Shown here piece by piece: positions 33,613 to 42,384 of a DNA stretch of 64,000 nucleotides (its first letter is position 1; each line of letters begins with the position of its first letter). The position numbers were made by a program, and so were the translations under genes. The notes under the pieces are model-generated. The model did not search any database, was not told where the DNA came from, and saw only the letters and a program-made list of their open reading frames with translations. Origin of the DNA: Amycolatopsis dendrobii (GTDB lineage Bacteria; Actinomycetota; Actinomycetes; Mycobacteriales; Pseudonocardiaceae); assembly GCF_014145675.1 (NCBI RefSeq), contig NZ_JACGZW010000003.1, positions 620,001-684,000 on the forward strand, given 5' to 3'.

Positions 33613-33646
33613 AAAGGGCCGGTACCGCTCGGTACCGGCCCTTTTT
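33613..33646 (+). terminator. Intrinsic terminator after the DUF349 gene
   Basis: A perfect 15-bp stem, AAAGGGCCGGTACCG with its complement, has a 2-nt loop and ends in five T residues. It is the most classical Rho-independent terminator in the window. A run of A on the other side could also serve the convergent membrane protein gene. Confidence 0.9.
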
Positions 33647-33706
33647 CAAGTCCCCGGGGGAATCAGAGTCCGTGAGGGTCCCCTCACCGCCCTTTGCCGG
33701 AAGCGG

Positions 33707-34183
33707 TCAGTTGCGCGAAAAAGCCGTCCGCATCCAGAGCGTCGCCAGGATGATCGTCGCGATCCACGCCACGATCATGCCGATGCCCGGACCGTCGCCG
33801 GACGCTCCGCTGGCGTGCGCGGACTGCTGCGACCAGATCGCCAGCAGGCCGTCGACCGAGGCGAACCAGCCGCCCGCGGCGCAGCACCACGCGACCCACC
33901 AGCGGCGCGACACGAGCGCGACCGCGCCGATGAACACGCCGACCCCGGTGGACGTCACGGCGAACAGCTGCGGGACCCCGCCCGCCTGGCCGGCCAGCGT
34001 CTCCCAGCCCGCGCGGCCCTGGGCCCACGGCAGGATCTGGGCCACCAGCAGCACGAACATCAGCACCGAGATGGTGAACCCGCGCCTGCCCAGCTCCACC
34101 GTGCGCGCGACGCGGCGGCCCGCGTCGTCGATCTCCTCGCTCAGCCTGCGGTCGACCTCGGCCGGCGTTCCCGGTTCGCTCAT
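33707..34183 (-). CDS. Small membrane protein downstream of miaB (Rv2732c-type)
   Basis: 158 residues, [20 protein letters not shown] as cytoplasmic head, then four hydrophobic segments (about 38-60, 75-97, 100-120 and 132-152). No catalytic motif is visible. It starts with an ATGA overlap with the miaB stop, so it is translationally coupled to miaB. The same pairing is conserved in mycobacteria. Function is unknown. Confidence 0.82.
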   Translation of the reverse strand: MSEPGTPAEVDRRLSEEIDDAGRRVARTVELGRRGFTISVLMFVLLVAQILPWAQGRAGWETLAGQAGGVPQLFAVTSTGVGVFIGAVALVSRRWWVAWCCAAGGWFASVDGLLAIWSQQSAHASGASGDGPGIGMIVAWIATIILATLWMRTAFSRN

Positions 34184-35661
34184 CCTGCACACCCACTCAC
34201 CGGGGCCGGCTGCGCCGCCGGGGCTCCGAAGCCCGGCAGTCCCAGGGTGACCCCGCTCGTCTTGGGCCGAAGACCGGCTTCGGCGTTGTCGCCCGCTCGC
34301 GTGCGGCGATGCGTCAGAAGGTCTCCGTCGGCGACGAGGTGATGCGGCGCGCCGTAGCTGATCACCGTCTCCACGACGTCGCCCGGCCGGACCGAGCGGT
34401 CGACGGCCGAACCGGTCGGCGTGAAGTGCACCAGCCGTCCGTCTCGGGCCCGCCCGCTCATCCGGTGCGTCTCCGCGTCCTTGCGCCCCTCGCCCGCGGC
34501 GACCAGCAGCTCGACCCGGCGGCCGACCAGCTTGCGGTTCTCTTCCCAGGAGATCTCGTTCTGCAGCTCGACCAGCCGGTCGTAGCGCTCCTGCACGACC
34601 TCCTTCGGCAGCTGCTCCGCCATTTCGGCGGCGGGCGTGCCGGGGCGCTTCGAGTACTGGAAGGTGAACGCGCTGGAGAACCGCGCGGCGCGGACGACGT
34701 CGAGCGTCGCCTGGAAGTCTTCCTCGGTCTCGCCGGGGAACCCGACGATGATGTCGGTGGTGATGGCGGCGTCCGGCATCTTGGCGCGCACCTCGTCGAG
34801 GATGTTCAGGAACCGCGTCGACCGGTACGACCGGCGCATCTCGCGCAGCACCCGGTCCGAACCGGACTGCAGCGGCATGTGCAGCTGGTGGCAGACGTTC
34901 GGGGTCTCGGCCATCGCGTCGATCACGTCCGAGGTGAACGCGGCCGGGTGCGGCGAGGTGAACCGCACGCGCTCCAGCCCGTCGATCCCGCCGGTCGCGC
35001 GCAGCAGCTTGCCGAACGCGAGCCGGTCCCCGAATTCGACGCCGTAGGAGTTCACGTTCTGGCCCAGCAGGGTCACCTCGAGCACGCCCTCGGCGACCAG
35101 CGCCTCGACCTCGGCCAGGATCTCGCCGGGACGGCGGTCGCGCTCCTTGCCGCGCAGCGACGGCACGATGCAGAACGTGCAGGTGTTGTTGCAGCCGACC
35201 GAAACCGACACCCAGCTCGCGTAGGACGATTCGCGGCGCGCGGGCAGCGTGGACGGGAACGTCTCGAGCGATTCGAGGATTTCGACCTCGGCCTCGGCGT
35301 TGTGCCGCGCACGCTCCAGCAGCGCCGGCAGCGAACCGATGTTGTGCGTCCCGAAGACGACGTCGACCCACGGCGCGCGCTTGACGATGTCGCCGCGGTC
35401 CTTCTGCGCGAGGCACCCGCCGACGGCGATCTGCATGTCCGGATTGGCGACCTTGTCCGGGCGGAGGTGCCCGAGGGTGCCGTAGAGCTTGTTGTCCGCG
35501 TTCTCCCGCACGGCGCAGGTGTTGAACACGACCAGATCCGGCTTCGCCTGCCCGGGAGCGGGGACGTAGCCGGCTTCCTCGAGCTGCCCGGCGAGCCGTT
35601 CGGAGTCGTGCACGTTCATCTGGCAGCCGAACGTGCGGATCTGGTACGTTTTCGCGTTCAT
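34180..35661 (-). CDS. miaB: tRNA-2-methylthio-N6-dimethylallyladenosine synthase MiaB
   Basis: 493 residues. The N-terminal UPF0004 domain ligates an auxiliary 4Fe-4S cluster with C13 (FGCQMN), NTCAVREN and GGCLAQK. The radical-SAM domain has CNNTCTFC, and a TRAM domain ([14 protein letters not shown]) follows near residue 395. It methylthiolates i6A37 of tRNA, following MiaA. The ATG opening [20 protein letters not shown] has TAGTCT 8 nt upstream, again leaderless. The extra 60 nt of open frame upstream carry no conserved sequence. Confidence 0.95.
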   Translation of the reverse strand: MNAKTYQIRTFGCQMNVHDSERLAGQLEEAGYVPAPGQAKPDLVVFNTCAVRENADNKLYGTLGHLRPDKVANPDMQIAVGGCLAQKDRGDIVKRAPWVDVVFGTHNIGSLPALLERARHNAEAEVEILESLETFPSTLPARRESSYASWVSVSVGCNNTCTFCIVPSLRGKERDRRPGEILAEVEALVAEGVLEVTLLGQNVNSYGVEFGDRLAFGKLLRATGGIDGLERVRFTSPHPAAFTSDVIDAMAETPNVCHQLHMPLQSGSDRVLREMRRSYRSTRFLNILDEVRAKMPDAAITTDIIVGFPGETEEDFQATLDVVRAARFSSAFTFQYSKRPGTPAAEMAEQLPKEVVQERYDRLVELQNEISWEENRKLVGRRVELLVAAGEGRKDAETHRMSGRARDGRLVHFTPTGSAVDRSVRPGDVVETVISYGAPHHLVADGDLLTHRRTRAGDNAEAGLRPKTSGVTLGLPGFGAPAAQPAPVSGCAG

Positions 35662-35669
35662 CGCCGTCC

Positions 35670-35675
35670 AGACTA
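35670..35675 (-). promoter_or_regulatory. -10 element of miaB (leaderless)
   Basis: TAGTCT on the minus strand is spaced 8 nt from the ATG, with no ribosome binding site between. Confidence 0.45.
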
Positions 35676-35906
35676 AACCCCGCGGCCGAGGGCGGACCCG
35701 GCACCCGCCCGGCGGACGCAATGCGGCGGTATCCGCGACGCGCCTCGCCGAGCATTCCGCTAATCGGGAAATGTGCCGTTGACCGGGAACGAAAATGCAC
35801 CGGACCGGATGTCGCCGAACAATTTTCGCTATTGTTTTCCGCGCCCGCCCGAAGATAAGATCACCGCCATTGTTCCGAATCGGACCGCCGCCGCTATGGA
35901 GGAAAA

Positions 35907-36617
35907 GTGCGCAAGGTTTTCGCCTGCTCCGCGGCCGCTGTCGCGAGCACGCTCGTCGTCGCCGCGCTGGCGGCCGCCCCGGTCGCCGCGGAACCGGTTC
36001 CGCAATCGGTCACCTGGTCGGCCGACCCCGCCGACGGCGTCGGCGCGTTCAACTCGATCCAGTGCGCCGACGGCCACTTCAAGACCGCCGACTCCGTGAA
36101 GGGCAAGGTGTGGGTCGCCGAGCAGCTCGCCAAGGAGGAGCGCTGCGAGGCGGTCGGCCCGGATCTCGCCGCGGGCAAGACCTTCTACCTCGGCTGGTCG
36201 TCGAAGTACCGCATCACCGACTCGACCAGCCGGTACGTGTTCCAGCTGAAATGCAGCCCGAGCACCGGCACCGCGAACCATCCGATCGTCCTCAAGATCT
36301 CCGGCGGCCAGCTCCAGCTGGAGGAGTGGACGACCGACCACACCAGCGTCAAGCTCTGGAACGCGCCGGTCTCGAACGACCAGTGGCACGACATCGCGTT
36401 CCGCATCTCCACCGACCGGACCGAGGGCACGATCCAGTTCTGGTTCGACGGCAAGCGCCAGACGTTCTTCGACGGATCGACCACCTACACCGGCACCACG
36501 ATCGACGGGGACCGGAACTACCTGAAGTGGGGCGTCTACCACCAGGCCGACGAGACGGCGACGCAGTGGCTCAGCAAGATCCGCATGGGCGACAGCCTGG
36601 CCGACGTCACCGGCTGA
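35907..36617 (+). CDS. Secreted heparin-lyase-like (polysaccharide lyase fold) protein
   Basis: 236 residues with a signal peptide ([20 protein letters not shown], cleavage near AAEP). The rest is a beta-jelly-roll resembling the heparin lyase I / polysaccharide lyase family, with the recognisable block [20 protein letters not shown] and [12 protein letters not shown]. Cysteines in IQCADG and ERCEAV may form a disulfide. It would bind or cleave an acidic polysaccharide outside the cell; whether the active site is complete cannot be judged by eye. The GTG start has GGAGGAA directly upstream. It sits alone, 19 nt before the TAXI gene. Confidence 0.72.
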   Translation: MRKVFACSAAAVASTLVVAALAAAPVAAEPVPQSVTWSADPADGVGAFNSIQCADGHFKTADSVKGKVWVAEQLAKEERCEAVGPDLAAGKTFYLGWSSKYRITDSTSRYVFQLKCSPSTGTANHPIVLKISGGQLQLEEWTTDHTSVKLWNAPVSNDQWHDIAFRISTDRTEGTIQFWFDGKRQTFFDGSTTYTGTTIDGDRNYLKWGVYHQADETATQWLSKIRMGDSLADVTG

Positions 36618-36636
36618 CCTCTGGCACCATCGCTGC

Positions 36637-37554
36637 ATGCGATGGAGGCTGACGGCGGCGCTGGCAGTGCTCATGGTGCTGCTGAGCGGGTGCGGGCCGA
36701 GCTTCGCGAACCTGCACCTGCGCGTCGCGGCCGGGTCGGCGGGCGGTGTCTACCACGATCTGGCCGGGCCGCTGGCGTCGGCGTGGGCGGGCGAACTCGG
36801 GATCGAGACGCCCGAGGTGCTCGCCACCCAGGGGTCGCGGGACAACCTCAACCGAGTGCTCTCCGGGGGCGCGGACGTCGCGTTCGTCGCCGCGGACCTG
36901 GCCGCGGACGCGGCGGCCGCGCACCCCGGCAAGCTCGCCGCGCTGGCCCGCATCCACGACGACTACCTGCACATCGTCGTCCGCAAGGACTCGCCCTACA
37001 CCGCGGTGTCCATGCTGCGCGGCCACCACATCGCGGTCGGCTCTCCCGAGTCGGGCGTCGAGTACATCGCCGACCGGGTGCTGAAGGTCGCCGGGCTGAA
37101 AGGCGCGGTCACGGTCAACCAGCTGAGCCTGGAGGATTCGCTCTCCGCGCTCGAGAACCGCAAGGTCGACGCGATGTTCTGGTCCGGCGGGCTGCCGACG
37201 CCGCTCATCACCGAGTACAACCGCAAGGTCGGGCTGCGGCTGCTCGACATGTCCAATCTGATGCCGGGCATGCAGCGGTTCAGCCCGGTGTACGGCACCG
37301 CGACCATCCCGGGCAGCACGTACGACCAGCCCGGCCCGGTCACGACGCTCGTGGTGCCGAACTTCCTGGTCGTGCCCACCTCGATGTCCGCCGACGTCGC
37401 CGAAGCGCTCACGAAGGGCCTGTACGACGCCCGGCCGCAGCTCGCGGCGGTCAACCGGGCGGCGTTGTCGATCGACGTGCACCCGGGCATCGAAACCGGG
37501 CCGCTGCCGTTGCATCCCGGCGCGCTGGCGTACTACCGCGCGGAGAAGGTCTAG
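36637..37554 (+). CDS. TAXI-type TRAP solute-binding lipoprotein
   Basis: 305 residues. It has a lipoprotein signal with lipobox LLSGC (C19). The TAXI fold is recognised by AAGSAGGVYHDLAGPLASAW, QGSRDNLNRVLSGGADVAFV and ALENRKVDAMFWSGGLPTPL. TAXI proteins normally feed a TRAP permease (DctQM); no permease gene is nearby. Its 3' end overlaps a convergent sensor kinase gene by 4 nt and that kinase is followed by its response regulator, so the binding protein probably serves as the ligand-sensing partner of the kinase. A similar TAXI/kinase arrangement is known in actinobacteria. Confidence 0.86.
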   Translation: MRWRLTAALAVLMVLLSGCGPSFANLHLRVAAGSAGGVYHDLAGPLASAWAGELGIETPEVLATQGSRDNLNRVLSGGADVAFVAADLAADAAAAHPGKLAALARIHDDYLHIVVRKDSPYTAVSMLRGHHIAVGSPESGVEYIADRVLKVAGLKGAVTVNQLSLEDSLSALENRKVDAMFWSGGLPTPLITEYNRKVGLRLLDMSNLMPGMQRFSPVYGTATIPGSTYDQPGPVTTLVVPNFLVVPTSMSADVAEALTKGLYDARPQLAAVNRAALSIDVHPGIETGPLPLHPGALAYYRAEKV

Positions 37555-38936
37555 CGCTCGAGCGGGAAGTCCATCGCGATCCGCAGCCCGCCGCCGTCGG
37601 GCAGGGACAGCTGGAGCTCGCCGCCGGAATGCCGGACGATCTCGGTCACGATCGCCAGCCCCAGCCCCGATCCGGGCACGTTCTGGTGTGCCGTGCTCCG
37701 CCAGAACCGGTCGGCCGCCCGCTCCAGTTCGTCCTCTCGCAGCCCGGGCCCGTGGTCGCGGACCGAAACCGTCACGCGGTCTCCGGCGACGCTCGCGGCC
37801 ACCTCGACCGAAGTGCCGGAGGGGCTGAACTTGAGCGCGTTGTCCAGCAACGCGTCGAGCACGACCTCCAGCCCGCGCGGCGGCACGAGAACGCGCGCGC
37901 CGTTGACGTTCACCGCGCTCTCCAATGAGACCTCGCGAGCCGCTCCGACCACCGACCAGTCGGCGACGCGATCGGCGATCACCTCGGCGAGGTCTTCGGA
38001 AACCAGCTCGCCGCCAGCGGACTCCGCACGGGCCATGGACAGCAGCTCGTCGAGGATCTGGTTCAGCCGCTTGGCGTCCACCTGCGCCGCTTCGAGATCG
38101 GCCGCCGCGGCTTCGTCGGTGACCTGGCCGTCGAGATTGCCCAGCCGGATCTTCAACGCCGTCAACGGATTGCGCAGCTGATGCGAAGCGTCGGCGACGA
38201 ACGCACGCTGCGCGGCCAGCGCTTCCGACACACTCGCCGCCATCCGGTCGAACGACCGGCCCAGCTGCCGCAGCTCCGGCGGACCGCCGCTCTCCCCCAC
38301 CGGTTCCGCCTCGCGGCCGCTGACCACGGACGCGACCAGCGCGCCCGTCGCCTCGTCCAGCCGCCGGACCGGGCGCAGCGTCCAGCGCACCACCGGCAGC
38401 GCGACGAGCAGCGCGAGCCCGAACGCGACCAGCGCGCACGCGGCCAGCAGCAGCCACTGCCACAGCAGCTGGGTGCGGACGTGATCGGTCGCCGACTCCG
38501 TCACCACCGCGCCGCGCACCTCGCCGTCGATGAGGATCGGCTCGGCCAGCACCAGCGGCTTGCTCGCCCACGGCATCAGCAAAGGCCCGGCTTCGGGCGG
38601 ACGGGCGGCCAGCGCCTCGTTCACCGGCACCCGGATCGCGGTCCGGTCGACGGCGCCGCCCACCGAGCTCAGCACCGGATCGCCGTCCTGGTTCACCACG
38701 ACCACTTTCACGCCGTACACCTCGGTGTACCGGCGCAGCTTCGGTTCCAGCAGCCCGAGCTGGTTGTCGAGCAGCGGCCGCTGGGCGAGCGAGGCGAACC
38801 GCGAGGTGTCGGTGAGCCGGTCGAGGAAGAGCTTCTGCTGGAGGCTGCTCGCGATGCTGAGCGCGAGCGGGATGCCGAGCCCGAACACGAGCAGCGCGAC
38901 GAGCGTGACGACGATGCCCTGCAGCCGGACGCGCAT
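37551..38936 (-). CDS. Membrane sensor histidine kinase with extracellular domain
   Basis: 461 residues. TM1 is at about 8-30, a roughly 125-residue extracytoplasmic sensor domain at 31-155, TM2 at about 157-183, then a HAMP linker, HisKA with H252 in ADASHQLRNPLTALKIR, and HATPase_c with LDNALKFSP and DHGPGLRED and GSGLGLAIV. It phosphorylates the OmpR-type regulator encoded 3 nt upstream. The sensor domain could contact the adjacent TAXI lipoprotein. The gene is transcribed after the regulator, with its ATG just beyond the regulator stop. Confidence 0.9.
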   Translation of the reverse strand: MRVRLQGIVVTLVALLVFGLGIPLALSIASSLQQKLFLDRLTDTSRFASLAQRPLLDNQLGLLEPKLRRYTEVYGVKVVVVNQDGDPVLSSVGGAVDRTAIRVPVNEALAARPPEAGPLLMPWASKPLVLAEPILIDGEVRGAVVTESATDHVRTQLLWQWLLLAACALVAFGLALLVALPVVRWTLRPVRRLDEATGALVASVVSGREAEPVGESGGPPELRQLGRSFDRMAASVSEALAAQRAFVADASHQLRNPLTALKIRLGNLDGQVTDEAAAADLEAAQVDAKRLNQILDELLSMARAESAGGELVSEDLAEVIADRVADWSVVGAAREVSLESAVNVNGARVLVPPRGLEVVLDALLDNALKFSPSGTSVEVAASVAGDRVTVSVRDHGPGLREDELERAADRFWRSTAHQNVPGSGLGLAIVTEIVRHSGGELQLSLPDGGGLRIAMDFPLER

Positions 38937-38939
38937 CGG

Positions 38940-39608
38940 TCAGTCCCGCCGGCTGCCCAGCCGGTAGCCGACGCCGCGCACTGTCTCGATCAGCGCCGGA
39001 CGGCCGAGCTTCGTGCGCAGGGTGGCGACGTGTACGTCCAGCGAACGGCTCTCCGCCGCGCCGCGGTGCCCCCACACCTCGTTCAGCACCTGCTCGCGGG
39101 AGCACACCGCGCCGCCCGCCGCCGCGACCAGCGCGAGCACCTGGAACTCCTTGCGGGACAACGCGATCGGCTCGCCCGCGACCAGCACCTCGTACCGGGC
39201 GAGGTCGATCCGGACGTCGCCGACCTCCACCACCGGCACGGACGGCGCGGGCCGTTCGACGCGCCGCCGCCGCACCGCTTCGACACGCGCGAGCAGTTCC
39301 TCCACGTCGTACGGCTTGACCAGGTAGTCGTCGGCGCCGGCGCGCAGCCCGTGGACCCGGTCGTTCACCTCGCCGCGCGCGGACACGACGATCACCGCCA
39401 CGTCGCTGACCGCGCGGATCTGGCGGCACAGCACCACGCCGTCGACGTCGGGAAGCCCCAGGTCGAGAAGGATCACGTCGACGTCGTGGACCCGGTCGAG
39501 CACACCTGCCCCGGACGGCAGCCGCTGCATGGTGAGCCCGCGGCGGACCAGCGCGGGCACGAGCGCCCCGGCGACCCGGTCGTCGTCTTCCACCAGCAGC
39601 ACGCGCAC
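38940..39608 (-). CDS. OmpR-family response regulator
   Basis: 222 residues. The receiver domain has the acidic pocket VEDDDR and phosphoacceptor D49 (VILLDLGLPDVDG), the conserved K in DYLVKPYDVEELL, and a C-terminal winged helix (LSRKEFQVLALVAAAGGAVC, SLDVHVATLRTKLGRP, VRGVGYRL). I start at the GTG with GGAGGA upstream, not at the in-frame start 66 nt earlier. It forms an operon with the sensor kinase. Targets are unknown; the neighbouring TAXI and gluABCD genes are candidates. Confidence 0.9.
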   Translation of the reverse strand: MRVLLVEDDDRVAGALVPALVRRGLTMQRLPSGAGVLDRVHDVDVILLDLGLPDVDGVVLCRQIRAVSDVAVIVVSARGEVNDRVHGLRAGADDYLVKPYDVEELLARVEAVRRRRVERPAPSVPVVEVGDVRIDLARYEVLVAGEPIALSRKEFQVLALVAAAGGAVCSREQVLNEVWGHRGAAESRSLDVHVATLRTKLGRPALIETVRGVGYRLGSRRD

Positions 39609-39733
39609 GCTTGCTCCTCCCCGGTGATCCAGACCACGGTAGCCGGACTCTAGGGCGCCGCGGCACGCGGACACGGTGCGTGGCGGCCGCCACAGTCCCG
39701 ACTAGGCTGAACGCCGCCACGACGGCCGCATCC

Positions 39734-39749
39734 GATACGTAGTTGAAAC
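39734..39749 (+). promoter_or_regulatory. GlnR-like half-site upstream of gluA
   Basis: GATAC-GTAGTT-GAAAC fits the actinobacterial GlnR box unit GTNAC-N6-GAAAC with one mismatch in ten specified bases. The expected second unit 22 bp downstream is not recognisable, so this is a half box at best. Confidence 0.35.
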
Positions 39750-39798
39750 CCTAAGTATTGCTCAAGCCGTCTTTACAAGAGATGTCCCGGTAGTAGGT

Positions 39799-39817
39799 TT
39801 CCGCAAGCGTTGCGGAA
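39799..39817. promoter_or_regulatory. Inverted repeat before gluA
   Basis: TTCCGCAAGCGTTGCGGAA is a perfect 8+8 bp dyad around GCG, flanked by GG and CC that also pair, 48 bp before the gluA start. It could be an operator or a leader hairpin. Confidence 0.45.
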
Positions 39818-39864
39818 CCCCGGTTCCGCGGACGCCGCTGACCAACGGAGCTCTGGAGGCCACG

Positions 39865-40617
39865 ATGACCACCGAGGTGGCGACGCCGATGATCAAGGCG
39901 GCCGCCGTGAACAAGTACTTCGGCGAGCTGCACGTGCTGCGCGAGATCACGCTCGAGGTGCCGCGCGGCCAGGTCGTCGTCGTGCTCGGGCCGTCCGGGT
40001 CGGGCAAGTCGACGCTGTGCCGCGCGATCAACCGGCTCGAGCCGATCAACTCCGGCGAGATCGCCGTCGACGGCGTGCCGCTGCCCGCCGAGGGCAAGGC
40101 GCTCGCCGCGCTGCGCGCCGACGTCGGGATGGTCTTCCAGCAGTTCAACCTGTTCGCGCACAAGACGATCCTCGAGAACGTCATGCTCGCGCCGGTGAAG
40201 GTGCGCAAGACCGCGCAGGCCGAGGCTCGCAAGACCGCGATGGAACTGCTCGAGCGCGTCGGCATCGCGAACCAGGCCGACAAGTACCCGGCCCAGCTGT
40301 CCGGCGGCCAGCAGCAGCGCGTCGCGATCGCCCGCGCGCTCGCGATGAAGCCCAAGGTGATGCTGTTCGACGAGCCGACCTCGGCGCTGGACCCGGAAAT
40401 GGTCCAGGAGGTGCTGGACGTGATGACCGGGCTGGCGAAGGACGGCATGACCATGCTCGTGGTCACGCACGAGATGGGCTTCGCCCGCCGCGCCGCCGAC
40501 CGCGTCATCTTCATGGCCGACGGCGAGATCGTCGAGGACACGACGCCGGAGGAGTTCTTCACCAAGCCGAAGTCCGACCGCGCGAAGGACTTCCTCGGCA
40601 AGATCCTGACCCACTGA
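39865..40617 (+). CDS. gluA: Glutamate/polar amino acid ABC transporter, ATPase subunit
   Basis: 250 residues. Walker [10 protein letters not shown], signature LSGGQQQR, Walker [16 protein letters not shown] and the switch histidine in VVTHEM are all intact. The Q loop reads VFQQFNLF. It powers the importer built with the next three genes. Sequence and gene order match GluA of Corynebacterium and Streptomyces. CTGGAGG lies 5 nt before the ATG. Confidence 0.92.
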   Translation: MTTEVATPMIKAAAVNKYFGELHVLREITLEVPRGQVVVVLGPSGSGKSTLCRAINRLEPINSGEIAVDGVPLPAEGKALAALRADVGMVFQQFNLFAHKTILENVMLAPVKVRKTAQAEARKTAMELLERVGIANQADKYPAQLSGGQQQRVAIARALAMKPKVMLFDEPTSALDPEMVQEVLDVMTGLAKDGMTMLVVTHEMGFARRAADRVIFMADGEIVEDTTPEEFFTKPKSDRAKDFLGKILTH

Positions 40618-40623
40618 CCCGTT

Positions 40624-40638
40624 CGGGGGAATCCCCCG
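40624..40638 (+). terminator. Small hairpin between gluA and gluB
   Basis: CGGGGG-AAT-CCCCCG starts 7 nt after the gluA stop. It is short and lacks a T tract, so it may only dampen read-through or protect RNA ends. Confidence 0.35.
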
Positions 40639-40704
40639 GCGCCCCGCGGCCGAGGTGGCTGTAATCGGCCGTGTCCACCGGCGCTACCCCGACCGGTACC
40701 GACG

Positions 40705-40731
40705 TTCCCGGACAGATTTTCCCGGACAGAT
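40705..40731 (+). repeat. Tandem direct repeat ahead of gluB
   Basis: TTCCCGGACAGAT occurs at 40705-40717 and again at 40719-40731, with one base between copies. The repeat ends 3 nt before the GGAGAG ribosome binding site of gluB. Confidence 0.85.
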
Positions 40732-40746
40732 ATTGGAGAGACTGAC

Positions 40747-41652
40747 ATGAGGATCCGCACCCTCGCGGCCGCTCTGCTCGCCGGCGGGCTGCTGCTCACC
40801 GCCTGCGGCAAGGAAGGCACCCCGGCCGGTTCCGGCGGGGACGCCAACAGCAACGCCGCGGCGCTGCCGACCTACGAAGTGGCGAAGGACGTCAAGCTCG
40901 ACGGCTCGCCGATCTTCAAGAAGATCCAGTCCGCGGGCTCGATCACCATCGGCGTCAAGGACGACCAGCCCGAGCTGGGCCAGAAGGACCCGAAGACCGG
41001 CAAGTTCCAGGGCTTCGACATCGAGATCGCCCGGATGGTCGCGGCGGGCCTCGGCATCAGCGAGGACAAGATCAAGTACACGACGGTCGACTCGGGTGCC
41101 CGCGAGCAGGCCATCTCCAACGGCCAGGTCGACCTCTACGTCGGCACCTACACCATCAACGACAAGCGCAAGAAGCTCGTGTCGTTCGCCGGCCCGTACT
41201 TCCAGGCCGGGCAGGACCTGCTGGTCCGCAAGGACGACACCTCGATCACCGGCCCGGAGACGCTGAAGGGCAAGAAGGTCTGCTCGGTCACCGGGTCGAC
41301 CCCGATCCAGCGCGTGCGCGAGCAGAAGCTGACCGACCAGATCGTCGAGTTCCAGAAGTACTCGCAGTGCGTGGAGAAGCTGACCACGAAGGACGTCGAC
41401 GCGGTCACCACCGACGACGCGATCCTCAAGGGCTACGCGGCGCAGGACCCGGACAGCTTCAAGGTCGTCGGCAAGCCGTTCTCGAAGGAGCCCTACGGCA
41501 TCGGCCTGAACAAGGACGACAAGGTGCTGCGCGACAAGATCGACGACCTGCTGCAGGCCGCCGAGACCAACGGCACCTGGAAGAAGATCTACGACGCCAC
41601 CCTCGGCAAGTCCGGCGCGCCCGCGACGCCGCCGGCCATCGAGCGGTACTGA
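40747..41652 (+). CDS. gluB: Glutamate ABC transporter, substrate-binding lipoprotein
   Basis: 301 residues. The lipobox LLLTAC puts the lipidated cysteine at C20. The mature part is a family 3 (polar amino acid) binding protein: ITIGVKDDQPELG, GFDIEIARMVAAGLG and VDSGAREQAISNGQVDLYVG, with the arginine in SGAREQ positioned to bind the ligand carboxylate. It captures the amino acid outside the membrane and hands it to GluCD. Hairpins on both sides may give it a higher transcript level than the permeases, as is usual for binding proteins. Confidence 0.93.
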   Translation: MRIRTLAAALLAGGLLLTACGKEGTPAGSGGDANSNAAALPTYEVAKDVKLDGSPIFKKIQSAGSITIGVKDDQPELGQKDPKTGKFQGFDIEIARMVAAGLGISEDKIKYTTVDSGAREQAISNGQVDLYVGTYTINDKRKKLVSFAGPYFQAGQDLLVRKDDTSITGPETLKGKKVCSVTGSTPIQRVREQKLTDQIVEFQKYSQCVEKLTTKDVDAVTTDDAILKGYAAQDPDSFKVVGKPFSKEPYGIGLNKDDKVLRDKIDDLLQAAETNGTWKKIYDATLGKSGAPATPPAIERY

Positions 41653-41660
41653 CCTGATCC

Positions 41661-41697
41661 GGCGGCCGGTGGGCGAAGCTTTCGCCCACCGGCCGCC
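41661..41697 (+). terminator. 17-bp perfect hairpin between gluB and gluC
   Basis: GGCGGCCGGTGGGCGAA and its exact complement close a 3-nt loop, 9 nt past the gluB stop. No T tract follows. It is probably a partial terminator or 3'-end stabiliser that lowers permease expression relative to gluB. Confidence 0.7.
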
Positions 41698-41736
41698 GCA
41701 CACCCACTATCGGCACACGGACGCGGGGAAGGCTCC

Positions 41737-42384
41737 ATGGACGTCCTGCTCGACAATCTGGACCTCTTCGGTCCGTTCTTTCTCACCACGATCGAACTGT
41801 TCCTGATCGCGGGGGCGTGCAGCCTGGTGCTGGGCACGATCCTCGCGATGCTGCGGGTGAGCCCGGTCCCGGTGCTGCGCGCGATCGGCACGACGTACGT
41901 GACCGTCCTGCGCAACACGCCGCTGACGCTGGTGTTCGCGTTCCTCGTGTTCGCCTACCCGCTGCTCGACATCGTCAAGATCGACTACTTCCCGACCGCC
42001 GCGGTGGCGCTGACGATCTACACGTCCGCGTTCATCTGCGAGGTCGTGCGCTCGGGCATCAACACGGTGCCGCTCGGCCAGGCCGAGGCGGGCCGCGCGC
42101 TGGGCCTGTCGTCCGGGCAGATCCTCGGCGGCATCGTCCTCCCGCAGGCGCTGCGGTCGGTCGTCCCGCCGCTCGTCAGCATGCTCATCGCGCTGCTGAA
42201 GAACACGACGATCGCCAGCGGGTTCTCGGTCGCCGAGGCCGGCGCGATCCGGCAGTACGTGTCCGAACGCGGCGACAACCAGATGATCGCGCTGCTGTGG
42301 GTGGCACTCGGCTTCATCATCCTCGTAGCGGTGCTGTCGCTGGTGCAGCGCAGCCTGGAGAAGCGCTGGAGCGTGGCCCGATGA
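41737..42384 (+). CDS. gluC: Glutamate ABC transporter, permease subunit 1
   Basis: 215 residues with about five membrane segments of the HisM/GlnP class. The ATPase-contacting EAA loop reads EAGRALGLSSGQILGGIVLP. It pairs with GluD to form the channel. The stop overlaps the gluD start as ATGA, so the two permeases are translated together. Confidence 0.92.
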   Translation: MDVLLDNLDLFGPFFLTTIELFLIAGACSLVLGTILAMLRVSPVPVLRAIGTTYVTVLRNTPLTLVFAFLVFAYPLLDIVKIDYFPTAAVALTIYTSAFICEVVRSGINTVPLGQAEAGRALGLSSGQILGGIVLPQALRSVVPPLVSMLIALLKNTTIASGFSVAEAGAIRQYVSERGDNQMIALLWVALGFIILVAVLSLVQRSLEKRWSVAR

